Assembly (NCBI RefSeq): GCF_024347615.1
Contig: NZ_AP025508.1
Coordinates: 310,001-374,000 of the forward strand
Source: Vibrio splendidus
Lineage (GTDB): Bacteria > Pseudomonadota > Gammaproteobacteria > Enterobacterales > Vibrionaceae
Length of the DNA: 64,000 nucleotides
Direction: 5' to 3'
The translations under genes were made by a program, and so were the position numbers. A model generated the notes under the pieces. The model had not been told where the DNA came from, made no database searches, and was given only the letters and a program-made list of their open reading frames with translations. Of this stretch, positions 21,822 to 32,014 are shown in pieces; positions within the stretch are counted from its first letter, which is position 1, and each line of letters starts with the position of its first letter.

Positions 21822-23102
21822 TTAATCTAACTCTTTCTCAGCTTGTTTCGCTTTCTCTATCATCGGAGTAATTGTTGAACCTTGGACTAAGATTGAGAAC
21901 ACAACAACAGCGTATGTCATGACAAGGATAATCTCTTTAACATCTATTGCCTTGTCTTCAATAACCCAGATACCTGAAGGGATTGAAAGTGCCATGGCTA
22001 GAGCTAGACCACCACGCAAACCACCCCAAGTTAAGATCTTGATTGACCAAGGGTTGTAAGTTCTAAAGCGTTTGAATCCGATATAAGACAAGAAAACACT
22101 TAGGTAGCGTGCACTTAGCACTAGAGGTACTGCGAACGCCATTAAGATCCAGTCTTCTTGGTGGAATTTGAATAGCAACATCGACATACCGATCAATAAG
22201 AACAATACGCCATTTAAGAATTCATCTATCAATTCCCAGAAGTGGTCTAGGTGATCCTCACTCTCTTTCGAGAATCCAATAAAGCGCGTCCAGTTGCCAA
22301 TCATGATACCTGATACCACCATTGCTAACGGCCCTGATACATGTAGGACTTCAGCAAAGGCATAACCAGCTGTAGGAATACCTATGGTTAATAGCAACTC
22401 CATCGAGTGGTCATCGGTGTTGCTGATTAGGTAATGGAATACTAAACCTAGAACAAAGCCATACACGATACCACCGATAGCCTCTTGGACGAATAACATG
22501 GTCACGCTACCCACAGTCGGTGCTTCTGTACCGAACGCAATGGTAAATAGGGTAACGAAGATCACTAGGCCAAAACCATCGTTGAATAGAGATTCTCCCT
22601 CGATTTGAGTAGAGATTCGTCTGGGAGCATCGAGCTTCTTCACTATTGCTAATACAGCAATTGGATCGGTTGGAGATATTAGAGAGCCAAAAAGTAAGCA
22701 ATAAATTAGGTCAAATTGAATACCGATAAACTGACAGAACCCATACAGTACAAAGCCAATAAAGAATGTCGAAAACAGTGTAGCGCCAAGAGCGAGTACC
22801 GTTATTTCCCATTTCTGATCTTTTAGATTAGGTAATTTAATCCCTAAACCACCTGCAAAGAGTAAGAATCCCAGTATTCCTTTCAGGAGGAAATCTTCAA
22901 AGTTGATACTGGCAACGGTTTCTGAGGCGATGTCAGCCAATTGGAACCAATTGTTTTGTCCCGCAATGATAATTAATAGAGATAACATCATTGAGCCAGC
23001 TGTAATGGCGATGGTTGTCTGCATTTTACCAATTTTGGTATTCACGAAAGCAATAAGCATGGCAGCTGCGGACAAGAAGCATAAGGTGTAATAGACCGAC
23101 AT
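21822..23102 (-). CDS. CPA1-family Na+/H+ (cation/proton) antiporter
   Basis: 426 residues from the chosen start. A polytopic inner-membrane protein with about a dozen hydrophobic segments. It carries the CPA1 signatures SPTDPIAVLAIV, EGESLFNDGFGLVIF (the ND pair of the ion site) and GGLRGGLALAMAL. It exchanges cytosolic Na+ (or K+) for protons; ion preference cannot be read from sequence. The frame stays open upstream to 23351, but that extension overlaps metH and its promoter and is not membrane-like, so I start at MSVYYTLCF (ATG 23100-23102). It is divergent from metH. Confidence 0.88.
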   Translation of the reverse strand: MSVYYTLCFLSAAAMLIAFVNTKIGKMQTTIAITAGSMMLSLLIIIAGQNNWFQLADIASETVASINFEDFLLKGILGFLLFAGGLGIKLPNLKDQKWEITVLALGATLFSTFFIGFVLYGFCQFIGIQFDLIYCLLFGSLISPTDPIAVLAIVKKLDAPRRISTQIEGESLFNDGFGLVIFVTLFTIAFGTEAPTVGSVTMLFVQEAIGGIVYGFVLGLVFHYLISNTDDHSMELLLTIGIPTAGYAFAEVLHVSGPLAMVVSGIMIGNWTRFIGFSKESEDHLDHFWELIDEFLNGVLFLLIGMSMLLFKFHQEDWILMAFAVPLVLSARYLSVFLSYIGFKRFRTYNPWSIKILTWGGLRGGLALAMALSIPSGIWVIEDKAIDVKEIILVMTYAVVVFSILVQGSTITPMIEKAKQAEKELD

Positions 23103-23205
23103 TGGGATCCCAACATGTAACAAAGTATGAATATGAATTTTCGTTGTCTCATGCTCAAATAGCAAACATTTTTTTGTCATGACTTGGTAATCAATTTCAT
23201 CTTTT

Positions 23206-23221
23206 AGACGTCTAGACTCCT
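23206..23221 (+). promoter_or_regulatory. MetJ operator (two adjacent met boxes)
   Basis: AGACGTCT, a perfect met box, followed directly by AGACTCCT, a partial second box in register. MetJ with S-adenosylmethionine binds such 8-base tandem repeats cooperatively. The position, overlapping the predicted -35 of metH, is suited to repression of methionine synthase when SAM is plentiful. Confidence 0.8.
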
Positions 23222-23240
23222 TTTTAATGTGTGGTAGGAT
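23212..23240 (+). promoter_or_regulatory. Predicted metH promoter
   Basis: CTAGAC (23212-23217), 17-base spacer, TAGGAT (23235-23240). The -35 lies inside the met boxes. Boxes are only moderate matches, so the exact start is uncertain. Confidence 0.5.
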
Positions 23241-23271
23241 GGAGAGATAATTAAAGGAATGAGGTTGTACC

Positions 23272-26200
23272 GTGGGAAGTAATGTAAGGCAAAAGATTGA
23301 CGCTCTGTTGAAGCAACGAATTTTACTGATTGATGGTGGCATGGGTACCATGATTCAGGATTATAAATTGGAAGAGCAAGACTATCGTGGTGAGCGCTTT
23401 GCTGATTGGCATAGTGATTTAAAAGGTAACAACGACCTTTTGGTACTTACACAACCTAAGCTTATCAAAGATATCCATATGGAATATTTGGAAGCCGGTG
23501 CTGATATCCTCGAGACCAATACCTTTAACTCTACAACCATCGCTATGGCCGACTACGATATGGAAAGCCTTAGCGAAGAAATTAACTTTAGAGCTGCAAA
23601 ATTAGCTCGTGAAGCGGCAGACGAATGGACGGCAAAGACCCCAGACAAACCTCGTTTCGTAGCGGGTGTGTTAGGTCCAACTAACCGAACTTGTTCTATC
23701 TCCCCAGACGTTAATGATCCGGGCTATCGTAATGTTAGCTTTGATGAGCTTGTTGAAGCTTACTCCGAATCGACGCGAGCACTTATCAAAGGCGGCTCAG
23801 ATCTTATTCTTATCGAGACTATCTTCGACACGTTAAATGCAAAAGCATGTTCTTTTGCGGTTGAATCTGTTTTTGAAGAGGTAGGCATCACGCTTCCTGT
23901 GATGATCTCCGGTACCATTACTGACGCATCAGGTCGTACGCTTTCAGGGCAAACAACAGAAGCTTTCTACAACGCCCTTCGTCATGTTAAACCTATCTCA
24001 TTTGGATTGAACTGTGCATTAGGCCCTGACGAACTGCGAGAGTACGTTGGTGAGATGTCTCGTATCTCAGAATGTAACGTTTCCGCTCACCCTAACGCGG
24101 GTTTACCTAATGCATTCGGTGAGTATGACCTTTCTCCTGAAGATATGGCTGAACACGTTAAGGAATGGGCTGAGAGTGGCTTCTTGAACCTAATTGGTGG
24201 TTGTTGTGGTACAACGCCAGAACATATACGTCACATGGCTGAGGCCGTTGAAGGCGTAACTCCACGTCAATTACCTGATTTGCCAGTGTCTTGCCGTTTA
24301 TCTGGTTTGGAACCATTGACGATTGCTAAGGAATCATTGTTTGTAAACGTCGGTGAGCGTACTAACGTTACCGGCTCTGCTCGATTTAAGCGATTGATTA
24401 AAGAAGAGCTTTACGACGAAGCCTTGAGTGTTGCTCGAGAGCAAGTTGAGAACGGCGCTCAGATCATCGATATCAACATGGATGAAGGGATGCTAGACGC
24501 TGAGGCGTGTATGGTTAAATTCCTTAATCTATGTGCGTCTGAGCCAGAGATCTCGAAAGTACCAGTCATGGTCGACTCTTCAAAATGGGAAGTTATCGAA
24601 GCGGGCCTGAAATGTATTCAGGGTAAAGGCATCGTTAACTCTATCTCATTGAAGGAAGGGAAAGAGAAGTTTGTCGAGCAAGCGAAACTGGTTCGTCGTT
24701 ATGGCGCAGCAGTCATTGTGATGGCGTTCGATGAATTAGGGCAGGCTGATACCCGAGAGCGTAAAGTTGAGATTTGTACTAATGCCTACAACATTCTTGT
24801 TGATGAAGTCGGTTTCCCGCCAGAAGATATTATTTTTGACCCGAACATTTTCGCAGTGGCTACTGGTATTGATGAGCATAACAACTATGCGGTCGACTTC
24901 ATTGAAGCAGTAGGGGACATCAAACGCGATCTTCCACATGCGATGATCTCGGGTGGAGTGTCGAATGTTTCATTCTCTTTCCGCGGTAATAACTACGTTC
25001 GTGAGGCTATTCACGCGGTCTTCCTATATCACTGTTTTAAAAACGGTATGGATATGGGCATTGTAAATGCGGGGCAATTAGAGATTTACGATAATGTGCC
25101 TGAGGATTTACGTGAAGCCGTTGAAGATGTGGTTCTAAATCGCCGGGACGATTCAACAGAGCGCTTGCTCGATATTGCGACTGAGTATCTAGAGCGTGCA
25201 GTTGGAAAAGTTGAAGATAAATCGGCTTTAGAGTGGCGTACTTGGCCAGTAGAAAAGCGCTTAGAACACTCTTTAGTGAAAGGTATTACCGACTTTATTG
25301 TTGAAGATACCGAAGAAGCTCGTGTTAATGCTTCTCGCCCTATTGAGGTGATTGAAGGTCCATTAATGGATGGCATGAACGTGGTTGGTGATCTCTTCGG
25401 TGAAGGTAAGATGTTCCTTCCTCAAGTGGTGAAATCTGCCCGTGTTATGAAGCAAGCGGTAGCCCATCTAGAACCATTTATTAATGCAACCAAAGACGTT
25501 GGTGCAACTAACGGAAAAATCTTACTGGCGACCGTAAAAGGCGATGTTCACGATATTGGTAAAAACATTGTTGGCGTTGTCTTGCAGTGTAATAACTACG
25601 AAATTATTGATCTGGGCGTAATGGTTTCATGTGAAAAAATCCTTAAGGTCGCTAAAGAAGAGAACGTCGATATCATTGGTCTTTCGGGTTTGATCACTCC
25701 TTCATTGGATGAGATGGTTCATGTGGCTAAAGAGATGGAGAGACAAGGCTTTAAACTGCCCCTTCTGATTGGTGGGGCAACCACATCTAAAGCGCATACA
25801 GCCGTTAAGATTGAACAGAACTACTCTGAACCTGTGGTCTACGTAAACAATGCCTCACGTGCTGTTGGTGTGTGTACTTCTCTACTCTCTAACGAACTGA
25901 AGCCTGCATTTGTTGAGAAGTTGGATATTGATTACGATCGCGTTCGCGATCAACACAACCGCAAAAAGCCGCGCACTAAGCCAGTCTCGCTAGAGAGAGC
26001 GCGTGCCAATAAAGTTGCTATCGATTGGAATGCGTATACTCCCCCTGTACCCGCTAAACCGGGAGTACACATCTTCAAGGACTTTGATGTGGCTACTTTA
26101 CGTCAGTACATCGACTGGACTCCGTTCTTTATGACGTGGTCTTTGGTTGGTAAGTACCCGGCAATTTTTGATCATGAAGAAGTAGGCGAAGAGGCGAAGC

Positions 26201-26949
26201 GCTTATTTAAAGACGCCAATGATTTATTAGATCGAGTAGAAAGAGAGAAGTTGCTTGAAGCTCGTGGTATGTGTGCCATGTTCCCAGCGAACAGTGTTGG
26301 CGATGATATTGAAGTGTATACCGATGAATCGCGTACTGAAGTATTAAAGGTTCTGCACAACCTTCGTCAGCAAACCGAAAAGCCCAAAGGATTTAACTAC
26401 TGTTTGTCAGATTACATTGCGCCAAAAGACAGCGGTAAAGCGGATTGGATTGGTGGTTTTGCAGTAACGGGTGGTATTGGTGAGCGAGAGCTGGCTGATG
26501 AATACAAAGCCAATGGTGATGACTACAACGCGATTATGATTCAGGCGGTTGCAGACCGATTGGCTGAAGCGTTCGCTGAATACTTGCATAAAGAAGTGAG
26601 AAAGGACATTTGGGGCTACTCACCTGATGAGAATTTGTCTAACGACGATTTGATTCGAGAGAAGTACCAAGGTATTCGCCCAGCCCCGGGTTACCCTGCT
26701 TGCCCAGAGCATACAGAGAAAGGCACGTTGTGGGAGTTGATGGACGTTGAAAAAGCAATCGACATGTCGCTAACCACGAGTTACGCAATGTGGCCAGGTG
26801 CCTCAGTGTCTGGTATGTATTTCTCACATCCTGATGCTAGATATTTTGCAATTGCACAGATTCAACAAGATCAAGTGGATAGCTATGCCGACCGTAAAGG
26901 TTGGGATATGTTGGAAGCTGAGAAGTGGTTAGGTCCAAACATTAACTAG
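23272..26949 (+). CDS. metH: Cobalamin-dependent methionine synthase
   Basis: 1225 residues, the usual length. Transfers a methyl group from methyltetrahydrofolate via methylcobalamin to homocysteine. Domains in order: homocysteine/zinc barrel (1 to about 330) with ligands C248, C311 and C312; pterin-binding barrel (about 355-610); cap plus B12-binding domain with GDVHDIGKN, where H760 is the lower cobalt ligand; and the C-terminal SAM-dependent reactivation domain (about 910-1225, [11 protein letters not shown]). The start is a GTG at 23272 behind AAAGGAATGAGG. Expression is probably repressed by MetJ through the operator upstream. Confidence 0.98.
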   Translation: MGSNVRQKIDALLKQRILLIDGGMGTMIQDYKLEEQDYRGERFADWHSDLKGNNDLLVLTQPKLIKDIHMEYLEAGADILETNTFNSTTIAMADYDMESLSEEINFRAAKLAREAADEWTAKTPDKPRFVAGVLGPTNRTCSISPDVNDPGYRNVSFDELVEAYSESTRALIKGGSDLILIETIFDTLNAKACSFAVESVFEEVGITLPVMISGTITDASGRTLSGQTTEAFYNALRHVKPISFGLNCALGPDELREYVGEMSRISECNVSAHPNAGLPNAFGEYDLSPEDMAEHVKEWAESGFLNLIGGCCGTTPEHIRHMAEAVEGVTPRQLPDLPVSCRLSGLEPLTIAKESLFVNVGERTNVTGSARFKRLIKEELYDEALSVAREQVENGAQIIDINMDEGMLDAEACMVKFLNLCASEPEISKVPVMVDSSKWEVIEAGLKCIQGKGIVNSISLKEGKEKFVEQAKLVRRYGAAVIVMAFDELGQADTRERKVEICTNAYNILVDEVGFPPEDIIFDPNIFAVATGIDEHNNYAVDFIEAVGDIKRDLPHAMISGGVSNVSFSFRGNNYVREAIHAVFLYHCFKNGMDMGIVNAGQLEIYDNVPEDLREAVEDVVLNRRDDSTERLLDIATEYLERAVGKVEDKSALEWRTWPVEKRLEHSLVKGITDFIVEDTEEARVNASRPIEVIEGPLMDGMNVVGDLFGEGKMFLPQVVKSARVMKQAVAHLEPFINATKDVGATNGKILLATVKGDVHDIGKNIVGVVLQCNNYEIIDLGVMVSCEKILKVAKEENVDIIGLSGLITPSLDEMVHVAKEMERQGFKLPLLIGGATTSKAHTAVKIEQNYSEPVVYVNNASRAVGVCTSLLSNELKPAFVEKLDIDYDRVRDQHNRKKPRTKPVSLERARANKVAIDWNAYTPPVPAKPGVHIFKDFDVATLRQYIDWTPFFMTWSLVGKYPAIFDHEEVGEEAKRLFKDANDLLDRVEREKLLEARGMCAMFPANSVGDDIEVYTDESRTEVLKVLHNLRQQTEKPKGFNYCLSDYIAPKDSGKADWIGGFAVTGGIGERELADEYKANGDDYNAIMIQAVADRLAEAFAEYLHKEVRKDIWGYSPDENLSNDDLIREKYQGIRPAPGYPACPEHTEKGTLWELMDVEKAIDMSLTTSYAMWPGASVSGMYFSHPDARYFAIAQIQQDQVDSYADRKGWDMLEAEKWLGPNIN

Positions 26950-26991
26950 TTTGAATCTATGACGAGCTTTGATTCGTAAAGTAAAAAAGAG

Positions 26992-27018
26992 AAAGGGTTG
27001 CTTAATAGCAACCCTTTT
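26992..27018 (+). terminator. Terminator between convergent metH and lysC
   Basis: Stem AAAGGGTTGCT / AGCAACCCTTT with loop TAAT. A/T flanks on both sides could let it serve both genes; the plus-strand T tract follows directly. Confidence 0.85.
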
Positions 27019-27064
27019 TGTATCTGTCGTTTGGTGATTTTAAACTAATCGAGCAACCGTCGTT

Positions 27065-28432
27065 TTATTCAAACAGCTCTTGATGCAGCTTTTGAATCGC
27101 TAACTTGGAGACAGATTCATCAAGCAAGAAGCACAGGTTATGTGGGCTCGCTCCGTAACAAATCATACGTAGGTTGAAGTCTTCAAGCGTGCCGAATACT
27201 TGCTTCGCATAGCCTTTGCTTTCACTCATGTTGTTGCCAATAAGAGCAACAAGGCATAGGTCGTGTTCAATATCCACAGAACACAGCTCTTCAAGCTCAA
27301 TGCGAGCGGCTTCTGGTAGCTGAGGAGCACCACCCGATGTATCTGTTTGATCGAGGGTGAGTGATACACTGATCTCTGAGGTAGTGATAAGATCGACAGA
27401 GATCTTATGCTTAGCGAGGATCTCGAACACTTTTGCGAGGAAGCCATAAGCATGGAACATATTGGCGCTGCGTAGCGTAACCATGGTTTGGTTGCAGCGT
27501 AGGGCAAGCGCTCTGAACAGAGGGGAGCTTTCAACTTGTTGACGAATCCATGTGCCACCGAGCTCTGGTGCTTTTGATGAGCCGACAAATACCGGAATTT
27601 GGTGGCGTAGTGCCGGGACTAGAGTCGATGGGTGTAATATCTTCGCGCCAAAGTTTGCCATTTCCGATGCTTCGCTGAAGCTGATCTCTGGGATAGGAGA
27701 TGCTTTCGATGCGATACGTGGATCCGTGGTGTAGATGCCCGGAACATCAGTCCAGATTTCTAAACCAATCGCTTGTACAGATTCTGCAATCAGTGCCGCT
27801 GAGTAATCACTACCACCACGACCTAACGTTGTGGTGTTACCTTCGCTATCGGCGCCGATAAAGCCTTGGGTAACGACAACTTGCTGCTGGCATAGTGGAA
27901 TCAATTTCTGTTGTGCTAAAGCTGCAATATCTTTTAACTGTGGTTCTGCTTTGCCGAAGTCACCATTGGTGCGCATCACTTCTCTGATATCAAAACGGAC
28001 AGCGGGTGTGCCACGCTCGAGAATGATTTGAGCGAGGATATGTGTCGACATCAGTTCGCCACATGCCACTAGGTGATCGGTGAGTTTAGTACTGGCTTGG
28101 AATGATGCCGCTTCGGCTGCACTCGCAATGTCATCGAGAATACAGTGCACATCTTTTTCAATGCTAATTGGGTCAGCTAGCTGATCAAGAATCGCGTTAT
28201 GAATGTCAGTCAATTGCGTCAATAATTCCTGACGACGAGTTTTGTCTTGGACACCATTCGCTAGCTCAACCAGCAAGTTGGTGACGCCTGAGCACGCGCT
28301 GCTCACAACCAGTTTAGTATTCGAGTTATTTTCAATAATGGCAGCACAACGGCTCATTGCTTCAAAGTTGGCAACACTTGTTCCACCAAACTTAGCGACA
28401 TTAAAAGAACCAGCTACATTAGATGCACTCAC
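27065..28432 (-). CDS. lysC: Lysine-sensitive aspartokinase III
   Basis: 455 residues, monofunctional. Phosphorylates aspartate, the first step toward lysine, threonine and methionine. The N-terminal kinase motif VAKFGGTSVANFEAM, TTLGRGGSDYSAAL and tandem C-terminal ACT regions (about 305-455) fit the LysC class; no homoserine dehydrogenase domain is attached. The start is a GTG preceded by GGGAG. The long leader carries a lysine riboswitch, which identifies this as the lysine-controlled isozyme. Confidence 0.96.
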   Translation of the reverse strand: MSASNVAGSFNVAKFGGTSVANFEAMSRCAAIIENNSNTKLVVSSACSGVTNLLVELANGVQDKTRRQELLTQLTDIHNAILDQLADPISIEKDVHCILDDIASAAEAASFQASTKLTDHLVACGELMSTHILAQIILERGTPAVRFDIREVMRTNGDFGKAEPQLKDIAALAQQKLIPLCQQQVVVTQGFIGADSEGNTTTLGRGGSDYSAALIAESVQAIGLEIWTDVPGIYTTDPRIASKASPIPEISFSEASEMANFGAKILHPSTLVPALRHQIPVFVGSSKAPELGGTWIRQQVESSPLFRALALRCNQTMVTLRSANMFHAYGFLAKVFEILAKHKISVDLITTSEISVSLTLDQTDTSGGAPQLPEAARIELEELCSVDIEHDLCLVALIGNNMSESKGYAKQVFGTLEDFNLRMICYGASPHNLCFLLDESVSKLAIQKLHQELFE

Positions 28433-28565
28433 GATATATCTCCCACGACTTCCTAAAATAAAATTACGGTTGGGTAATCCAACGTCCGATGTTTTTCGAA
28501 GAGAGTATTTAGAGCAAAAAGAGAGGAATTATTAGAATAGTAACCTCAGAAGCTCTTCACCATAT

Positions 28566-28730
28566 AGAAATGGCGACAGTTGCCGGGATTCAGCCCGCTC
28601 AACCGATAATAAAGGTCCTGCATCCTTTTATTATCTCGGCACTGCTCCCCCTTGATGCTTTGTATTGGAAATGCGGTTCCACAAAACATCTGCCTGGGCA
28701 GTGCTCCTCTTCTGCTAGATAGCCATTTCA
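28566..28730 (-). promoter_or_regulatory. Lysine riboswitch (L box) in the lysC leader
   Basis: On the minus strand the P1 stem is GAAATGGC (complement of 28722-28729) with GCCATTTC (complement of 28567-28574). Conserved core pieces follow in L-box order: AGAAGAGGAGCACTGCCC, AAGGGGGAGCAGTGCCGAG, and GGGCTGAATCCCGGCAACTGTCGCC just before the closing strand. They line up with the Escherichia coli lysC leader as I remember it. Downstream, GAGG...CCTC and a TCTTTTT run (about 28515-28545) may be the expression platform, either terminator or site sequestering; that part is weak. Confidence 0.9.
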
Positions 28731-28895
28731 TTGAACGTGTTTGCGGTAACAATGTCAATCCGTAACTGGAGATATTTAAAAAATAATTTTAACAATTATG
28801 TGACACTGGTGTGACCTCAATACTTTTAGCTAATTGATGACGGTATCGATTTGCTTTAGGGTGGATTGTTCACAACATTAACGTAAGGGATGTAC

Positions 28896-30041
28896 ATGTC
28901 TAATTTAACACTCACTACTGCTATCGAGAGCTTTTATCCGCCACACCGAACGTTAATGGGGCCGGGGCCTTCAGACATTTCTCCTCAAGTTTTACAAGCC
29001 TTGAGCCGTCCAACTATTGGTCACCTCGATCCGTTATTTATCGCGATGATGGATGAACTGAAACAACTTCTTAAGTATGCATTCCAAACTGAAAATGAGT
29101 TTACGATTGCTGTTTCTGCGCCTGGCAGTGCAGGTATGGAAACCTGTTTTGTTAACTTGATTGAGCCCGGTGAGAAGGTAATTGTTTGTCGCAATGGCGT
29201 TTTTGGTGAGCGTATGCGAGAGAATGTTGTGCGCTGTGGTGGTGAAGCGATCCTTGTAGATGATGAGTGGGGTAAGCCCGTTTCTGTTGAAAAGGTAGAA
29301 AAGGCATTGGCAGAAAACCCTGATGCTGTTGCTGTCGCATTTGTGCATGCAGAGACGTCTACTGGAGCGTTATCGGATGCTCAAGCGATTTCAGCCGTCG
29401 CTCGTCAGTTTGATGCGTTAACGATTGTTGATGCAGTGACGTCTCTAGGTGGTGTGCCATTGCTAGTTGATGAGTGGCAACTCGATGCGGTGTATTCTGG
29501 CAGCCAAAAGTGTCTATCTTGCGTTCCTGGCCTGTCTCCAGTGACTTTCTCTCAACGTGCGGTTGAGAAGATGAAGGCGCGTCAAACTCCGGTACAAAGC
29601 TGGTTCCTAGATCAAAGCTTAGTACTGGGTTACTGGAGTGGAGAAGGCAAGCGTAGCTACCACCATACGGCACCCGTGAATAGCCTGTATGCTCTGCATG
29701 AGTCGTTGGTTTTATTGAAAAATGAAGGCCTGGATAATGCGTGGTCACGTCACCATGCGATGCACCAAGAGCTTAAAGAAGGCGTAGAAGCACTAGGATT
29801 AAAGTTTGTGGTTGATGAAGAGAGTCGTCTTCCGCAGCTCAATGCGCTTTATTTCCCTGAAGGAATCGATGAAGCCAAAATCAGAACACAACTTCTAGAA
29901 GAATATAACCTTGAAATTGGCGCGGGACTTGGTTCTTTGGCTGGCAAGGCTTGGCGTATTGGTTTAATGGGTTATGGCGCTCGAAAAGAGAATGTCGCTT
30001 TGTGCTTAAAAGCGTTGCAAGACGTTTTAAAATTGCGGTAA
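28896..30041 (+). CDS. Class V aminotransferase (alanine/serine-glyoxylate or -pyruvate type)
   Basis: 381 residues. A PLP enzyme of the serine-pyruvate/alanine-glyoxylate family: N-terminal LMGPGPSDISPQVLQAL, the substrate/PLP region SAPGSAGMETCF, and the Schiff-base lysine K205 in SGSQKCLS. The family moves an amino group between alanine or serine and glyoxylate or related 2-oxo acids; the actual substrate pair is not determined by sequence. An in-frame ATG at 28890 sits directly on the ribosome site AAGGG, so the ATG at 28896 (spacing about 6) is preferred. Divergent from lysC and closed by a strong terminator. Confidence 0.88.
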   Translation: MSNLTLTTAIESFYPPHRTLMGPGPSDISPQVLQALSRPTIGHLDPLFIAMMDELKQLLKYAFQTENEFTIAVSAPGSAGMETCFVNLIEPGEKVIVCRNGVFGERMRENVVRCGGEAILVDDEWGKPVSVEKVEKALAENPDAVAVAFVHAETSTGALSDAQAISAVARQFDALTIVDAVTSLGGVPLLVDEWQLDAVYSGSQKCLSCVPGLSPVTFSQRAVEKMKARQTPVQSWFLDQSLVLGYWSGEGKRSYHHTAPVNSLYALHESLVLLKNEGLDNAWSRHHAMHQELKEGVEALGLKFVVDEESRLPQLNALYFPEGIDEAKIRTQLLEEYNLEIGAGLGSLAGKAWRIGLMGYGARKENVALCLKALQDVLKLR

Positions 30042-30060
30042 TAAACTCAAGTTCAAAAGA

Positions 30061-30089
30061 AAAGCGCACGAGAGATCGTGCGCTTTTTT
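30061..30089 (+). terminator. Terminator of the aminotransferase gene
   Basis: Perfect 11-base stem AAAGCGCACGA / TCGTGCGCTTT, GAGA loop, T run. Confidence 0.93.
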
Positions 30090-30139
30090 GTGTCTAGACT
30101 AAACGTTAATATGGTGCATTAACTCTAGATTCCGTGGCG

Positions 30140-31903
30140 TCATTTAGCAGAAGAAATGTTGTTTTCAGCTTCCGATATTTTCTTATATTGAACCTTGGAA
30201 AAGTCTCTATTTGGGAACAAGAAGCTCGCTTCACTACGAATTTGTTCTGCTTTACTGTGATCGCCCAATCCTTGATACGCAAGAATCAGGTTGCTGTAGA
30301 AAGCAGGTCTTGGCTTACGTTTTATGATCTCTAACGACCAATCTATATAAGGTTGGATCAAGCTAGGATCAGCTTTGTAGAGGCCGATATTTAGATAGGT
30401 GCTGTATACGTCCCAATCATAGCGATCTTTCCAGACTACAGGGTTCGTTACCTGCTTAAGAATATCCGGGTTTCTGGGTTTAGAAAGTTCAAATTGAGTC
30501 AGGACATAATTGGTATGCAGCGCGCTCAACATATAGAAACTCACCAAGATCGGAACCACCAAGCTAGACACTCTAAACAGGGTTTTACTAACGATACTAA
30601 ACGGCTGTTGATAGTGACGAGAAGCTCGTTGATCGACCCAGTAAATCAAGATGATGAATGTTATCCAGTGAATCGCTGAGTGGTAAAAAGGGTACTCGAG
30701 CTGAGAATGTAAGAGTATCGGTATAAATAGCGCGAGTAGTGCTAGACGTGTTCCCTTCGCTGAGCTTGCTATGCGTGACATCACCAACACTGCAGCAAGC
30801 AAGATACCGATGATTGGTACTATTCCACCTTCAACCCCCCAAAACAGGAACTCATTGTGTGGGTGATCCATTGAAGGAAGGCCGGGATGATAATTTGGGT
30901 TGAGTTGATGCTGGCGAGCTGTGTATAGCGTGTACTCGGATTCGAACTTCCCGTAGCCATACCCTGTAAATGGCTTTTCGATCATCATATCGAGCGCTTG
31001 TGGGAAAGTGTATGCGCGTGCGCTTTCTAGGTCCGCTTTCTTACTTGCAATGCTATCAGCAGTGCTGAGGCTGATTACCGAAAAAGCGACCACGATACCG
31101 ACTAGCACTGATGCGCACCATCCGTAGAAGCGTTTCTTGGTCGAGAATTTGTATAGATAAGGCAGAATGCAGACAAACCCAATGACGGCAGCCAACCATC
31201 CGGTACGTGATGCGATGATGATCAGCAAAGGTACGGTTAAGGTCGGGGTTAGATATAGTAAGAATGACTCGCTAATTTTGTGATTATATTTAGCGGGCTG
31301 TCTCGCTAAAAGATACGCTGAAAGCACAAAACCAGTAGCTAAAAAGCTAGCCATTACATTCGGTTGTTGGAATATCCCATAAGGTCGATTAGCTGTTGTG
31401 TTGTAACCAAATAGATTGCCGGGTTCCAGTAAGAAATATTGCACGTAACCAAAGAGTGCTTGTATAACCACAGCAAGCACAATGAACCACAACATGCGTT
31501 GTTTGTGTTTATTACTGAACTTAAATTGCTGTAGTACGACGAATAAAGCGAAGCCCGCCCACAATCCCAGTAGTCGACCAGATGCGGCTTGAGGAAAGGC
31601 GTTACTGTAGAGCGTGGGTAGCGTAAGTATCACGCAACTGATCAGCAAGCCAACGGTTAACTTGGAATATTTGAGCACTCGGTTAGTCGCGAGTTGGTAG
31701 AAGCCAATTGCTAACGTAAAGCTAAGAGCTAACCAAGTGGTTGGGTTAAACGATAACGCAAGGCCTGAGCCTCCAGGATTCGGCATGAAAAAATGCATGG
31801 CTAACAAGAATACAACTGCTAAAGAAGCCAGAAATGCTTTATTGAGTGGTAGCTGAGTTACCTGATTTTCTAGTTGGGTACCGCTAGTGTGTATTGTTGC
31901 CAT
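30140..31903 (-). CDS. pglL: PglL-type O-oligosaccharyltransferase (Wzy_C family)
   Basis: 587 residues, inner membrane, roughly a dozen hydrophobic segments. The Wzy_C ligase region includes the periplasmic-loop motif PSMDHPHNEFLFWGVEGG with its conserved histidine, and the C-terminal quarter after the last membrane segment is soluble and helix-rich, as in PglL proteins. The family moves lipid-linked glycans onto serine/threonine of periplasmic proteins or pilins; WaaL O-antigen ligases share the fold. I prefer PglL because of length and because Vibrio cholerae has a PglL in this chromosomal slot (from memory). AGGGA lies ahead of the ATG. Confidence 0.8.
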   Translation of the reverse strand: MATIHTSGTQLENQVTQLPLNKAFLASLAVVFLLAMHFFMPNPGGSGLALSFNPTTWLALSFTLAIGFYQLATNRVLKYSKLTVGLLISCVILTLPTLYSNAFPQAASGRLLGLWAGFALFVVLQQFKFSNKHKQRMLWFIVLAVVIQALFGYVQYFLLEPGNLFGYNTTANRPYGIFQQPNVMASFLATGFVLSAYLLARQPAKYNHKISESFLLYLTPTLTVPLLIIIASRTGWLAAVIGFVCILPYLYKFSTKKRFYGWCASVLVGIVVAFSVISLSTADSIASKKADLESARAYTFPQALDMMIEKPFTGYGYGKFESEYTLYTARQHQLNPNYHPGLPSMDHPHNEFLFWGVEGGIVPIIGILLAAVLVMSRIASSAKGTRLALLALFIPILLHSQLEYPFYHSAIHWITFIILIYWVDQRASRHYQQPFSIVSKTLFRVSSLVVPILVSFYMLSALHTNYVLTQFELSKPRNPDILKQVTNPVVWKDRYDWDVYSTYLNIGLYKADPSLIQPYIDWSLEIIKRKPRPAFYSNLILAYQGLGDHSKAEQIRSEASFLFPNRDFSKVQYKKISEAENNISSAK

Positions 31904-31918
31904 AAATCCCTAACCTTA

Positions 31919-31955
31919 TAAAAACAGAGCTTGTTCCTTCTGAAACAAGCTCTGT
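31919..31955 (-). terminator. Terminator of uvrA
   Basis: Minus strand: ACAGAGCTTGTT / AACAAGCTCTGT, 12-base stem with 8-base loop, followed by five Ts. It separates uvrA from pglL, whose ribosome site follows closely, so pglL needs read-through or its own promoter. Confidence 0.85.
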
Positions 31956-32014
31956 TACTTTAACATTTTTCTGTCTGCTCGCAGGGCGCTATTTTATATA
32001 GAGCTATTTTACAC

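Noticed and set aside
23103..23351. 83-codon N-terminal extension of the antiporter
   Set aside because: It overlaps metH coding and its MetJ/promoter region on the other strand, and is not membrane-like; the start at 23102 fits the family.
28546..28758. Possible 70-residue minus-strand protein upstream of lysC
   Set aside because: It lies wholly in the lysine riboswitch; the RNA structure explains the sequence.
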